64,000 nucleotides of DNA from Billgrantia montanilacus (GTDB lineage: Bacteria; Pseudomonadota; Gammaproteobacteria; Pseudomonadales; Halomonadaceae), in contig NZ_QPII01000007.1 of NCBI RefSeq assembly GCF_003336675.1, positions 1-64,000 on the forward strand, read 5' to 3'. Positions within the stretch are counted from its first letter, which is position 1. Each line of letters begins with the position of its first letter. Positions 53,794-64,000 of the stretch are shown in pieces. The notes under the pieces were generated by a model that worked only from the letters and a program-made list of their open reading frames with translations, made no database searches and had not been told where the DNA came from. The position numbers were made by a program, and so were the translations under genes.

Positions 53794-54432
53794 TCAACTG
53801 TCGTCGGCCGGCAGCCGTCGATAAAGCCGCCCGGTGCTGTCCCCGGCACGTACCTCCCGGTGCAGTTGCCAGCTGCCCGGCACCTGGGGGGAGAGCTCCG
53901 ATTCGGTTTCCACATAGATGTAGGCTTCCTCCGCCAGCCAGCCACGCTCCAGACGCTCGCAGCAGGGCTGGGCCAGCTGTTGGCGAAAGGGCGGGTCGAG
54001 AAATACCAGCGTGAAGGGCGGGGTGGCGTCGGCGGGGGGAGCGGTCAGAAAAGCGAGCGCATCGGCGGTGATCACCTGGCCGCGCTGTGCGGCGCCCAGG
54101 GTTTCGAGATTTGCGCCAAGCGCCTGGGCCACTCTGACGTCACGTTCGATGAACGCTGCCTCAAGGGCGCCGCGGGAGAGCGCTTCCAGGCCCAGCGCCC
54201 CGGTGCCGGCAAAGAGATCGAGTACCCGCGCGCCTGGCGTGGCCGTCGCCAGCCAGTTGAACAGCGTTTCTCGTACCCGGTCGGGGGTCGGGCGTAGGCC
54301 GGGGCTGTCCAGCACCGGCAGCAGGCGGCGGCGAAACTCGCCGCCGATAAGGCGCAGGCGACCGCCGCCCTTGTCCTGGCGGGTATCGCTGGTGGAGCGG
54401 TGGGGGCGGGGCGTCGGGCGGCGGCGGGTCAT
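53794..54432 (-). CDS. rsmD: 16S rRNA (guanine-966-N2)-methyltransferase RsmD
   Basis: 212 residues: basic N-terminal tail, GGGRLRLIGGEFRRRLLP, RPTPDRVRETLFNWL, SAM-binding VLDLFAGTGALGLEALSRGA, and catalytic VFLDPPF. Divergent from ftsY as in E. coli and Pseudomonas. Confidence 0.96.
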   Translation of the reverse strand: MTRRRPTPRPHRSTSDTRQDKGGGRLRLIGGEFRRRLLPVLDSPGLRPTPDRVRETLFNWLATATPGARVLDLFAGTGALGLEALSRGALEAAFIERDVRVAQALGANLETLGAAQRGQVITADALAFLTAPPADATPPFTLVFLDPPFRQQLAQPCCERLERGWLAEEAYIYVETESELSPQVPGSWQLHREVRAGDSTGRLYRRLPADDS

Positions 54433-54520
54433 GGGGGAATTGTACCTGTCGACTTGTCCACAGTCATGGTGCGCGGTGGTAGGATGTAGCGATCATTCAC
54501 CCGTGAGGCTGAATTCCCCC

Positions 54521-55885
54521 ATGTTCGGTTTTTTCAAGCGCAAGAAGCAGCAGGAAGAGCAGCAGCGGCCAACGGAATCGGAGCACTTGGCCGAGGAAGA
54601 GGCATCGGCGACACCCGCCCAGGCGGCTGAGGAATCCTCCCCCGAGCCGTCTGCTTCGGCGCCGGCCCCGTCGGAGCCGGCGATCACCGAAGCGCAGCGA
54701 CCCGAGGAGGTCGCCATGGCCGGCCCGGCCGCTGACGAGGTGCTCGCTCGCACAGAAGCCGTCGAGGAAGTCAGCCCCGAGGAGGAGAACGCGGCGTTTC
54801 GGGATGAAGCGTTGGCGCCAGAAGCTGAGCCCGCGCCATCAGCGCCCGGGCCAGCGCGGGTGCCCGACGCCGAGCCGTCGATGCCCGAGCCTGAGTCGGC
54901 CCGCACGCCGCTGCAGGAAAAGCCGGTCTCCGAGAAAAAGGGCTGGTTCGCGCGTATTCGCTCGGGACTGGGCAAGACCCGCGCCAACCTCACCGATGGC
55001 ATCGCCGGGCTCTTCCTGGGTAAGAAGCAGATCGACGACGAGCTGATCGAGGACCTGGAGACCCAGCTGCTGATGGCCGATGTGGGCATCGAGGCCACCA
55101 CCGAGATCATCGACCGGCTGACCGAGCGCGTTTCCCGCAAGGAGCTCAAGGATCCCCAGGCGCTTTACCGGGCGCTGCAGGACGAGTTGACTGTGATGCT
55201 CGACTCGGTGGCACAGCCGCTGGCGCTGCCACCCAAGGGTGAAGGCCCCTTCGTGATCCTGGTGATAGGGGTCAACGGCGTGGGCAAGACCACCACCATC
55301 GGCAAGCTGACCCAGCGCTTCCAGCGCGAGGGCCGAAGCGTGATGCTGGCTGCCGGCGATACCTTCCGCGCCGCCGCGGTTGAGCAGCTCAAGGTGTGGG
55401 GTGAGCGCAACAGCGTACCCGTCATCGCCCAGCACACCGGCGCCGACAGCGCATCGGTGATCTTTGACGCCGTCGCCGCCGCCAAGGCGCGCAAGGTGGA
55501 CGTGCTGATCGCCGATACGGCCGGCCGGTTGCACAACAAGGGCCACCTGATGGAAGAGCTCAAGAAGGTGCACCGGGTCATGGGCAAGCTGGACGGCACG
55601 GCGCCCCATGAGGTGATGCTGGTGCTCGATGCCGGCACTGGCCAGAACGCCCTCTCCCAGGCTGCGACCTTCAACGAGGCCGTGCCGGTGACCGGGATCA
55701 CTCTGACCAAGCTTGACGGCACCGCCAAGGGCGGCATCATCTTCGCCCTGGCCAAGCAGCTCGGTACGCCGATCCGCTACATCGGCGTGGGCGAGAGCCT
55801 GGACGACCTGCGGCCCTTTGCGGCCCGGGATTTCGTCGATGCCCTCTTCGACCAGGATAACGATAGCGACGCTGCCTCCGCATGA
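54521..55885 (+). CDS. ftsY: signal recognition particle receptor FtsY
   Basis: 454 residues: a basic membrane-binding start (MFGFFKRKKQQ), a long acidic Glu/Ala/Pro-rich A domain (to about 140), then the NG GTPase domain (KTRANLTDGIAGLFLGKKQ, GVNGVGKTTTIGKL, DTAGRLHNKGHLMEEL, TKLDGTAKGG). It docks Ffh-ribosome complexes at the membrane. Its stop overlaps ftsE by ATGA. Confidence 0.97.
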   Translation: MFGFFKRKKQQEEQQRPTESEHLAEEEASATPAQAAEESSPEPSASAPAPSEPAITEAQRPEEVAMAGPAADEVLARTEAVEEVSPEEENAAFRDEALAPEAEPAPSAPGPARVPDAEPSMPEPESARTPLQEKPVSEKKGWFARIRSGLGKTRANLTDGIAGLFLGKKQIDDELIEDLETQLLMADVGIEATTEIIDRLTERVSRKELKDPQALYRALQDELTVMLDSVAQPLALPPKGEGPFVILVIGVNGVGKTTTIGKLTQRFQREGRSVMLAAGDTFRAAAVEQLKVWGERNSVPVIAQHTGADSASVIFDAVAAAKARKVDVLIADTAGRLHNKGHLMEELKKVHRVMGKLDGTAPHEVMLVLDAGTGQNALSQAATFNEAVPVTGITLTKLDGTAKGGIIFALAKQLGTPIRYIGVGESLDDLRPFAARDFVDALFDQDNDSDAASA

Positions 55886-56550
55886 TCGTCTTCGAACATG
55901 TGGGGAAGCGATACGGCGGGCGTTTCGACGCGCTCGCCAACCTCGACTTCCGCGTAGACCGGGGCGAGATGGTCTTTCTCACCGGCCACTCCGGTGCCGG
56001 CAAGAGTTCGTTGCTGCGGCTGATCATGCGCCTGGAGAGGCCGACCCGGGGCCGGGTGCTGGTGGCGGGTCACGATATCGCCCGACTGCACGCCAGCCAG
56101 GTGCCGTTCTATCGTCGCCAGATCGGCGTGGTCTTCCAGGATCACCAGCTGCTGCTGGACCGCTCCATCTATCATAACGTGGCACTGCCGCTGGAAATCC
56201 GCGGCGTCGAGCACCGCGAAGCCGCGCGCCGGGTGCGGGCGGCGCTGGACAAGGTCGGCCTGCTGCATCGCGAGAAGGCGTTGCCCATCGAGCTCTCCGG
56301 CGGTGAGCAGCAGCGCGTGGGCATCGCCCGGGCAGTGGTCAACAAGCCGTCGCTGCTGCTGGCCGATGAGCCTACCGGTAACCTCGACCCCCAGCTCTCC
56401 GCCGATATCATGGCACTGTTCGAGGACTTCAACCGGATTGGCACGACGGTGGTGATCGCCAGCCACGACCTGGCGCTGATCACCCGGCTGCGCCACCGCA
56501 TGCTACGGCTTCGGGATGGGCGGCTGGTGGCCGACGAGGAGGCCGCATGA
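55882..56550 (+). CDS. ftsE: cell division ATP-binding protein FtsE
   Basis: 222 residues, ABC ATPase with Walker A GHSGAGKSS, signature LSGGEQQRV, Walker B LLLADEP and the switch His in IASHDL. FtsEX controls septal amidase activation at the divisome. Coupled at both ends (ATGA with ftsY and with ftsX). Confidence 0.97.
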   Translation: MIVFEHVGKRYGGRFDALANLDFRVDRGEMVFLTGHSGAGKSSLLRLIMRLERPTRGRVLVAGHDIARLHASQVPFYRRQIGVVFQDHQLLLDRSIYHNVALPLEIRGVEHREAARRVRAALDKVGLLHREKALPIELSGGEQQRVGIARAVVNKPSLLLADEPTGNLDPQLSADIMALFEDFNRIGTTVVIASHDLALITRLRHRMLRLRDGRLVADEEAA

Positions 56551-57527
56551 GCCGAGGCGACGCTCGTCAGCCCCCTCGTGGGGCGCGCAGCCAGGGCGGG
56601 CCGCGTACCGGCAGCCGGTTGCGTGCCTGGGGACGCCACCATCGCGCCATGTGTCTGGATAGTGCCCGGCGGTTGCTCAAGCACCCGGTGGGCAGTCTGC
56701 TGACCATGCTGGCCATCGCCATCGCCCTGGTATTGCCGGCGGCCCTGTGGCTGACACTGGACAGCGCCCGGCTGCTTGACGCCGAGCTGGAGGAGAGCGC
56801 CACCCTGACCGTCTATCTGGCACATCAGGTCGATGAAGCCGAAGCCGGCCGTATCGACGAGGCCATCGGCGCCCACGAGGGAGTGGCGCGTACCCGCCTG
56901 ATCACTGCAGCCGAGGGCATGGCCGAGTTCCAGCAGGCGCTAGGCCTGGCCGATGCCCTGGGTCGTCTCGACGAAAACCCACTGCCGGCAAGCGTGGTGG
57001 TGACACCGCTGGACCCGGCGCCGGAGGCGGTTGACGCACTGGCTCAGTCGTTGCAGGAGTTGACCGGGGTGGATGAAGTGCGCCTCGACCTGGCCTGGCT
57101 GGAGCGGCTGCGTCACCTGGCCGAGCTCGGCAGTCGCGTGGCCCTGGCCCTGGCCGTGCTGTTCGGGCTCGGCGTGCTGTTGGTGGTGGGTAACACCATT
57201 CGCCTGGCGGTAGAGAGCCGGCGCCGGGAGATCGAAGTGGTCATGCTGATCGGCGCGACCCACGCCTTCGTGCGCCGGCCCTTCCTCTACAGCGGCGCCT
57301 GGTATGGTCTGGGAGGCGGTCTGCTCGCCTGGGGGCTCCTGGGGCTCGGTAACGAGTGGCTGGCGGCCCCCGTCAGCGCCCTGGCCGCCAGCTATGGCGC
57401 CACCTTCCGGCTACCCCAGTTGGGTATCTCGGGCTCGGCAACGCTGCTGATCTGCAGTACACTATTGGGCTGGCTGGGTGCCTGGATCGCTGTGAGCCGC
57501 CACCTCGCGGAGGTTCGGCCGCGTTAA
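56547..57527 (+). CDS. ftsX: cell division protein FtsX
   Basis: 326 residues: cytoplasmic Arg-rich tail (1-40), TM1 near 50-70, a periplasmic loop that contacts EnvC-type activators (about 75-190), then TM2-4 (about 195-320). Start ATG 56547 lies within the ftsE stop. The last codons (LAEVRPR) are part of a tandem repeat continuing downstream. Confidence 0.95.
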   Translation: MSRGDARQPPRGARSQGGPRTGSRLRAWGRHHRAMCLDSARRLLKHPVGSLLTMLAIAIALVLPAALWLTLDSARLLDAELEESATLTVYLAHQVDEAEAGRIDEAIGAHEGVARTRLITAAEGMAEFQQALGLADALGRLDENPLPASVVVTPLDPAPEAVDALAQSLQELTGVDEVRLDLAWLERLRHLAELGSRVALALAVLFGLGVLLVVGNTIRLAVESRRREIEVVMLIGATHAFVRRPFLYSGAWYGLGGGLLAWGLLGLGNEWLAAPVSALAASYGATFRLPQLGISGSATLLICSTLLGWLGAWIAVSRHLAEVRPR

Positions 57528-57600
57528 AGTGGGTCGCGGAGATTCGGCCGCGATAAGGAGCGGCGGAGGTTCGGCCGCGATACGGGTCGCGGAGGGTTGG
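57505..57600. repeat. GC-rich tandem repeat across the ftsX 3' end
   Basis: The block (T/G)CGCGGAG(G/A)TTCGGCCGCG recurs at 57505, 57534 and 57561, with a truncated copy at 57587, at intervals of 29, 27 and 26 bases. The first copy encodes the FtsX C terminus. Repeats can pair with one another through GCGGCCGAA-like arms only weakly. Confidence 0.72.
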
Positions 57601-57733
57601 ATTTCATCCGCTGGTACATAGCCGCGGAATCTGCCACGCTAGCCAGCAAAGACGGAACATTCTATGGTCGTGGCCGTCAAACATAGCGACCACGAACAGT
57701 ACGAACCAGGGTTTCGAGGGAGACAACCTGCAT

Positions 57734-58600
57734 ATGAGCACCAGTCTTCTACCGGTGGGACAGTTATCGCCGGGCCATGACCTCAATGGGTATATCCAGG
57801 CGGTAAACGGCATTCCGATGCTTACCGCCGATGAAGAGCGCGAGCTCGCCTTCCGCCTCTATGACGAGGGCGATCTTGAAGCGGCGCGCCGTCTGGTGCT
57901 GTCGCATCTGCGCTTTGTCGTGCATATCGCGCGCAGCTACTCCGGCTACGGCCTGCCCCAGGCCGATCTCATCCAGGAAGGCAACGTTGGCCTGATGAAG
58001 GCGGTCAAGCGCTTCGATCCGAACCAGGGCGTACGCCTGGTCTCCTTTGCGGTGCACTGGATCAAGGCGGAAATCCACGAGTTCGTGCTGCGCAACTGGC
58101 GGATCGTCAAGATCGCCACCACCAAGGCCCAGCGCAAGCTCTTCTTCAACCTGCGCAGCGCCAAGAAGCGTCTGGCCTGGCTGAACAATGACGAAGTCGA
58201 CGCCATCGCCAGGGATCTTGACGTCAAGCCGGAGGTGGTGCGTGAGATGGAAGGTCGCCTGTCGGCACACGATGCCGGCTTCGATGCCTCGCCCAGCGAC
58301 GATGAGGAGTCCACCTACCAGTCGCCGGCACACTACCTGGACGATGCCAGCGCCGATCCGGCAACTCTGCTCGAGGACAGCGACTGGGAGGGTGATGCCA
58401 GTCGCCGGCTGCAGTTCGCCCTCGAGGCGCTGGACGAGCGCTCCCGCGACATCCTGCAGCGCCGCTGGCTGGCCGAGAGCAAGGCCACCCTGCACGATCT
58501 GGCCGACGTCTACGGCGTTTCTGCCGAGCGCATTCGCCAGCTCGAGAAGAACGCCATGAAGAAGATTCGGCTACAGTTGGGTGACACGCTGGCCGCTTGA
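57734..58600 (+). CDS. rpoH: RNA polymerase heat-shock sigma factor RpoH (sigma-32)
   Basis: 288 residues: sigma region 2 ([34 protein letters not shown]), the RpoH box QRKLFFNLR (about 131-139) specific to sigma-32, and region 4 ([34 protein letters not shown]). It directs chaperone and protease genes after heat or envelope stress. The ftsYEX-rpoH order is conserved. The 206-base gap after ftsX holds the tandem repeat and a TCGTGG/CCACGA hairpin at about 57664-57695. GAGGGAG precedes the ATG. Confidence 0.97.
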   Translation: MSTSLLPVGQLSPGHDLNGYIQAVNGIPMLTADEERELAFRLYDEGDLEAARRLVLSHLRFVVHIARSYSGYGLPQADLIQEGNVGLMKAVKRFDPNQGVRLVSFAVHWIKAEIHEFVLRNWRIVKIATTKAQRKLFFNLRSAKKRLAWLNNDEVDAIARDLDVKPEVVREMEGRLSAHDAGFDASPSDDEESTYQSPAHYLDDASADPATLLEDSDWEGDASRRLQFALEALDERSRDILQRRWLAESKATLHDLADVYGVSAERIRQLEKNAMKKIRLQLGDTLAA

Positions 58601-58626
58601 GCCGCACCGATCCCGCGCATGCACAT

Positions 58627-58655
58627 CGAAGCCCCGGTCACTGACCGGGGCTTCG
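58627..58655 (+). terminator. rpoH terminator (also serves slmA side)
   Basis: CGAAGCCCCGGTCA and TGACCGGGGCTTCG, 14-bp perfect arms with one central base. It lies between convergent rpoH and slmA. Confidence 0.88.
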
Positions 58656-58681
58656 TGCATCTGGGCTGCGTGGGGGAGGGA

Positions 58682-59293
58682 TCAGGCGCTCTGTCGTGCC
58701 TGACGCATCAGCTGCGCCGAGAGCAGGGCCCACTGGTCTTCCCAATGCTCGGTGGGAAGGCGGCGGAAGTCGCTGCGCACATACTGCGAGATGCGACCTT
58801 CCACCTGGGCCATCAGCAGGTTGGCCGTCGCCGATACCGGCAGGGTGGGGCGACAGCCTTCGCGCAGCTCGGCCTCTCGCAGCACCTGCTTGAGCTGGGT
58901 TTCCAGGCGCTCGAAGAGCTGATGGATACGCAGGCGCAGGCGGGCGGTCTCGCCGGTCAGCACGTCGCCGCCGAGCAAGCGTGAAAGCCCCGGGTTCTTC
59001 TCGGCGAAGGCGAGCAGCAGGGTGAGGATCTGGCCGCAGCGCGGAATGGCGTCGGGGACTTCCTCGAGGATGCGGGTAATGCGTTCGAACAGCGTCTCTT
59101 CGATAAAGGCGATGAGACCCTCGAACATGCGTGCCTTGCTCGGAAAATGTCGGTAGAGCGCGGCTTCGGACACGCCCACCTGGCGCGCCAGCGCCGCAAT
59201 GGTGATGCGCTTGCCGCTGTCTTCCTCCAGCATCAGTGCGAGCGCCTGCAATATCTGCTCGCGGCGGCTGGATGGGTTGGTTGCCTGCGTCAT
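58682..59293 (-). CDS. slmA: nucleoid occlusion factor SlmA
   Basis: 203 residues of TetR family: HTH with [37 protein letters not shown], then SlmA-specific [11 protein letters not shown] and [14 protein letters not shown]. It binds chromosomal SBS sites and FtsZ, blocking division over the nucleoid. ATG 59293 is the family start (MTQ...[12 protein letters not shown]). Last gene of the coaBC-dut-algC-argB-slmA cluster, as in Pseudomonas. Confidence 0.95.
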   Translation of the reverse strand: MTQATNPSSRREQILQALALMLEEDSGKRITIAALARQVGVSEAALYRHFPSKARMFEGLIAFIEETLFERITRILEEVPDAIPRCGQILTLLLAFAEKNPGLSRLLGGDVLTGETARLRLRIHQLFERLETQLKQVLREAELREGCRPTLPVSATANLLMAQVEGRISQYVRSDFRRLPTEHWEDQWALLSAQLMRQARQSA

Positions 59294-59371
59294 GTCGGTA
59301 TCTTTTTTTGGTTGTCTGACTTGGTCCGGGGGCGTGTCCGCCACGGCACGGTGCCGTGACGAACATAACGC

Positions 59372-61724
<2,353 letters not shown>

Positions 61725-61827
61725 AGCGGTTCCTTGTCAGACAGGTGTGATTTCAAGTGCAGGTTGCGAAGACCCTGCCGGGCGGCCCGTTCCTTGGGAC
61801 GGCCGACGCAGTGTTTCGATGATCAGA

Positions 61828-62322
61828 TCAGCGGCGTCCCGAGCTGCCGAAGCCGCCTTCGCCGCGCAGGCTGGCCTCGAAGCCATCGACGATCTCGAGT
61901 TCGGCTTGCACCACCGGTACCAGTACATACTGGGCCAGACGCTCGAAAGGCTCCAGTACGAAGGTAGTGCTGCCGCGGTTCCAGGTCGAGATCATCAGCT
62001 CGCCCTGGTAGTCGGAGTCGATCAGCCCCACCAGGTTGCCGAGTACGATACCGTGCTTGTGACCCAACCCGGAGCGCGGCAGGATCAGGCCGGCGAGATT
62101 GGGGTCGCCGATGTGGATGGCGAGACCGGTACGCACCAGTTCGCATTGACCGGGTTCGAGGGTCAGCGGCGCATCGAGCAGTGCACGCAGGTCCATGCCG
62201 GCGGAGCCCAGCGTGGCGTAGCGGGGCATGTAGTCGTGCAGGCGCTCGTCGAGCAGCTTGACCGCAAGCCTGGGCCTGTCGGTCGGTGGGGTGACGGGCG
62301 ATGTGGGCTGAGTCTCGGTCAT
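61828..62322 (-). CDS. dut: dUTP diphosphatase
   Basis: 164 residues of trimeric dUTPase with all five motifs: [32 protein letters not shown] and the C-terminal [10 protein letters not shown]. It keeps dUTP low and supplies dUMP. Lies 46 bases behind coaBC. Confidence 0.97.
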   Translation of the reverse strand: MTETQPTSPVTPPTDRPRLAVKLLDERLHDYMPRYATLGSAGMDLRALLDAPLTLEPGQCELVRTGLAIHIGDPNLAGLILPRSGLGHKHGIVLGNLVGLIDSDYQGELMISTWNRGSTTFVLEPFERLAQYVLVPVVQAELEIVDGFEASLRGEGGFGSSGRR

Positions 62323-62368
62323 CGTGGTTCCGTTGTGTGCGGCTACATTCGGTTTGCGTGTGTCGGGC

Positions 62369-63637
62369 TCAGTGCGTCGGGCCGTCGGGCAGGCAGCTCA
62401 GGGCGCGCCTCAAGATGGCGTCCGCCAGCCGTGTCTTGGTCTGGGGCGGCAGGTTTTCGCCGCCTTCGCCTTCGCCTTCCCGCCACAGCAGCAGGGCGGC
62501 ATTGTCATCGGCACTGAAGCCGAGGCCTTGGGTAGAGACATCATTGGCGACGATCATGTCCAGCTGCTTGCGCGTCAGCTTGTCCCGGGCGTAGGCCTCC
62601 AGGTCGCGGGTCTCGGCGGCGAAGCCCACCACGAAGGGGCGGCGGCTGGCCGAATCGCGCTTGAGGGCGACATCGGCAATGATATCCGGATTCTTGATCA
62701 GCTTCAGCGTCAGGCCGTCCTCGCCTTCCTGCTTCTTGATCTTGTGCTCGGCGACCGCATCGACGCGGTAGTCGGCCACCGCGGCACAGCCGATGAAGAT
62801 ATCGCATGCGGCGACCAGGCCCCGACAGGCTTCCAGCATCTCCAGCGCCGTCTCCACGTCGATCCGTTCGACCCCCTCGGGTGTCACCTGGGTTACCGGG
62901 CCGCTCACCAGAGTGACTCGGGCGCCCAGCCGGGCGGCGGAAGCGGCCAGGGCATAGCCCATCTTGCCGGAACTGTGGTTGGAGAGGTAGCGCACGGGGT
63001 CCAGCGGCTCGCGGGTGGGACCGGCGGTGATCACGATATGCAGTCCCCGCGCCGGCAGCTCCTGCGGCGGCGTCTCGGTGGGCTGAGCAAGGAGTTCTGC
63101 AACGATAGCCTCGGGCTCCAGCATGCGCCCCGGCCCCACGTCGCCGCAGGCCTGGTCACCGCTGTCGGGCCCCAGCAGGCGCCAGCCATCCTGCTGCAGG
63201 CGCTCGGCGTTGCGCTGGGTGGCCACGTGGCGCCACATGGCCTGGTTCATGGCCGGCGCCATGACCTTGTCGGCCTCGCTGGCCAGGCACAGGGTCGTGA
63301 GCAGGTCGTCCGCCATGCCCGTGGCCAGGCGCGCCATCAGGTCGGCGGTGCCCGGGGCGATGAGCACGACATCCGCCCAGCGAGCGAGCTCGATATGGCC
63401 CATGCCGGCCTCTGCCTCGGGGTCGAGCAGCGAGGTGCGTACCGGCTCCCCCGTCAGCGCCTGAAGCGTCAACGGGGTGATGAAGGCCTGGGCGCCCTCG
63501 GTCATGACCACGCGCACCTCGCAGCCCGCCTGCTTTAGCAGGCGGGCGAGCTGAGCACTCTTGTAGGCGGCGATGCCGGCGCTGATGCCGAGCAGGATGC
63601 GTCGGCCGGCCAGCCTGGTGCCCGAAAGCGTTGACAT
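62369..63637 (-). CDS. coaBC: bifunctional CoaBC (phosphopantothenoylcysteine decarboxylase/synthetase)
   Basis: 422 residues: N-terminal flavin-binding CoaC ([19 protein letters not shown]) and C-terminal CoaB ([41 protein letters not shown]). Both steps of coenzyme A synthesis. ATG 63637; an upstream in-frame ATG 63673 is unlikely. Divergent from radC. Confidence 0.97.
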   Translation of the reverse strand: MSTLSGTRLAGRRILLGISAGIAAYKSAQLARLLKQAGCEVRVVMTEGAQAFITPLTLQALTGEPVRTSLLDPEAEAGMGHIELARWADVVLIAPGTADLMARLATGMADDLLTTLCLASEADKVMAPAMNQAMWRHVATQRNAERLQQDGWRLLGPDSGDQACGDVGPGRMLEPEAIVAELLAQPTETPPQELPARGLHIVITAGPTREPLDPVRYLSNHSSGKMGYALAASAARLGARVTLVSGPVTQVTPEGVERIDVETALEMLEACRGLVAACDIFIGCAAVADYRVDAVAEHKIKKQEGEDGLTLKLIKNPDIIADVALKRDSASRRPFVVGFAAETRDLEAYARDKLTRKQLDMIVANDVSTQGLGFSADDNAALLLWREGEGEGGENLPPQTKTRLADAILRRALSCLPDGPTH

Positions 63638-63722
63638 GGCTGCTTCCTGAACTGAAATTCGACCGTCTACCATACCATCGAGAAGGGCTCGACGCAGCCG
63701 GGGTAATCTTTTGTGTTGTGTC

Positions 63723-63728
63723 TATAAT
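63723..63728 (+). promoter_or_regulatory. radC -10 box
   Basis: TATAAT, 39 bases before the radC ATG. No convincing -35 box at 17 bases. Confidence 0.5.
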
Positions 63729-63766
63729 GCCTTGTTATCAAGGATGCATGACGGGAGAAGACAGGG

Positions 63767-64000
63767 ATGTCGATTCGTGACTGGCCCGAGGGCGAGCGCC
63801 CGCGAGAGAAACTGCTGGCGCTGGGCGCCGAGGCACTGTCGGATGCCGAGCTGCTGGCGATCTTCCTGCGGGTGGGCGTGGCCGGGCGTTCGGCCGTCGA
63901 CCTGGCCCGCGACCTGCTGTCGGCGTTTGGCGGGCTGCGACAGCTGCTGGAGGCCGACCAGTCGCGCTTCTGCGCCGAGCGGGGCCTGGGCATGGCCAAG
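63767..64000 (+). CDS. radC: RadC family (JAB/MPN domain) protein, 5' part
   Basis: 78 codons to the window end. The start [51 protein letters not shown] is the RadC N-terminal helix-hairpin-helix type region; the JAB metal site lies beyond the window. Despite the name, RadC is not needed for repair of ordinary radiation damage; its role is unsettled. TATAAT at 63723 and AGGGATG spacing fit expression. The coaBC/radC divergent order is typical. Confidence 0.93.
   Translation, partial: MSIRDWPEGERPREKLLALGAEALSDAELLAIFLRVGVAGRSAVDLARDLLSAFGGLRQLLEADQSRFCAERGLGMAK

Overview
The window is a GC-rich, gene-dense stretch of gammaproteobacterial chromosome. Protein sequences and gene order fit Halomonadaceae (Halomonas or a close relative). 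The evidence is a PHB-type acetoacetyl-CoA reductase, ffh-rpsP-rimM-trmD-rplS, xerD-dsbC-hom-thrC, prfB-lysS, rsmD / ftsY-ftsE-ftsX-rpoH and coaBC-dut-algC-argB-slmA / radC. No prophage, insertion sequence, CRISPR array or integrase-bearing island is visible. The content is mostly housekeeping, with structured intergenic elements between genes.

Layout. 1-2.5 kb: 3' end of a 5S rRNA with its terminator, a small lipoprotein and a chemoreceptor. 2.5-13.4 kb: a mixed accessory/metabolic block (Tim44-like protein, isochorismatase-family hydrolase, yaaA, tas, Sel1 protein, DEDDh exonuclease, LOG protein, DUF501, YbaK-type deacylase, thioesterase, membrane protein, PatB/MalY C-S lyase, the chaperedoxin cnoX). 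13.5-16.1 kb: a three-gene VWA / protein kinase / PP2C module resembling E. coli YegL-YegI-YegK. 16.3-18.9 kb: patatin-like lipase, an initiator tRNA followed by tandem tRNA-tail/terminator cassettes, and phaB. 19-25.5 kb: DUF349 protein, minCDE and sbcB. 25.6-30.7 kb: M16 protease translationally coupled to a SRAP-fold protein lacking most catalytic residues, a TetR regulator and an acyltransferase. 30.7-37 kb: corC and ccsA, divergent from ffh and the rpsP-rimM-trmD-rplS operon. 37-49.4 kb: xerD, dsbC, hom, thrC, a RecJ-type DHH nuclease, YitT and VOC proteins, a FadL porin, prfB with its programmed frameshift, and lysS. 49.8-54.4 kb: small protein, MFS exporter, bolA, a HolD-like protein, rimI, zapB and rsmD. 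54.5-58.6 kb: ftsY-ftsE-ftsX-rpoH. 58.7-63.6 kb: coaBC-dut-algC-argB-slmA on the minus strand, then the start of radC.

Functionally the window concentrates on cell division (minCDE, ftsEX, zapB, slmA), membrane targeting and secretion (ffh, ftsY), translation (5S, tRNA-fMet, rpsP, rplS, trmD, rimM, prfB, lysS, rimI, rsmD) and stress handling (rpoH, cnoX, yaaA, bolA, dsbC). The observations most worth following up are non-coding: a dispersed hairpin repeat found twice with compensatory base changes, the tandem tRNA-tail plus terminator cassettes behind tRNA-fMet, a hairpin that buries the cnoX ribosome-binding site, and two PsrA-like operators before the FadL gene. Among proteins, the SRAP pseudo-enzyme and the kinase/phosphatase/VWA triad stand out. 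All statements come from reading the sequence and general family knowledge; no database search was run.
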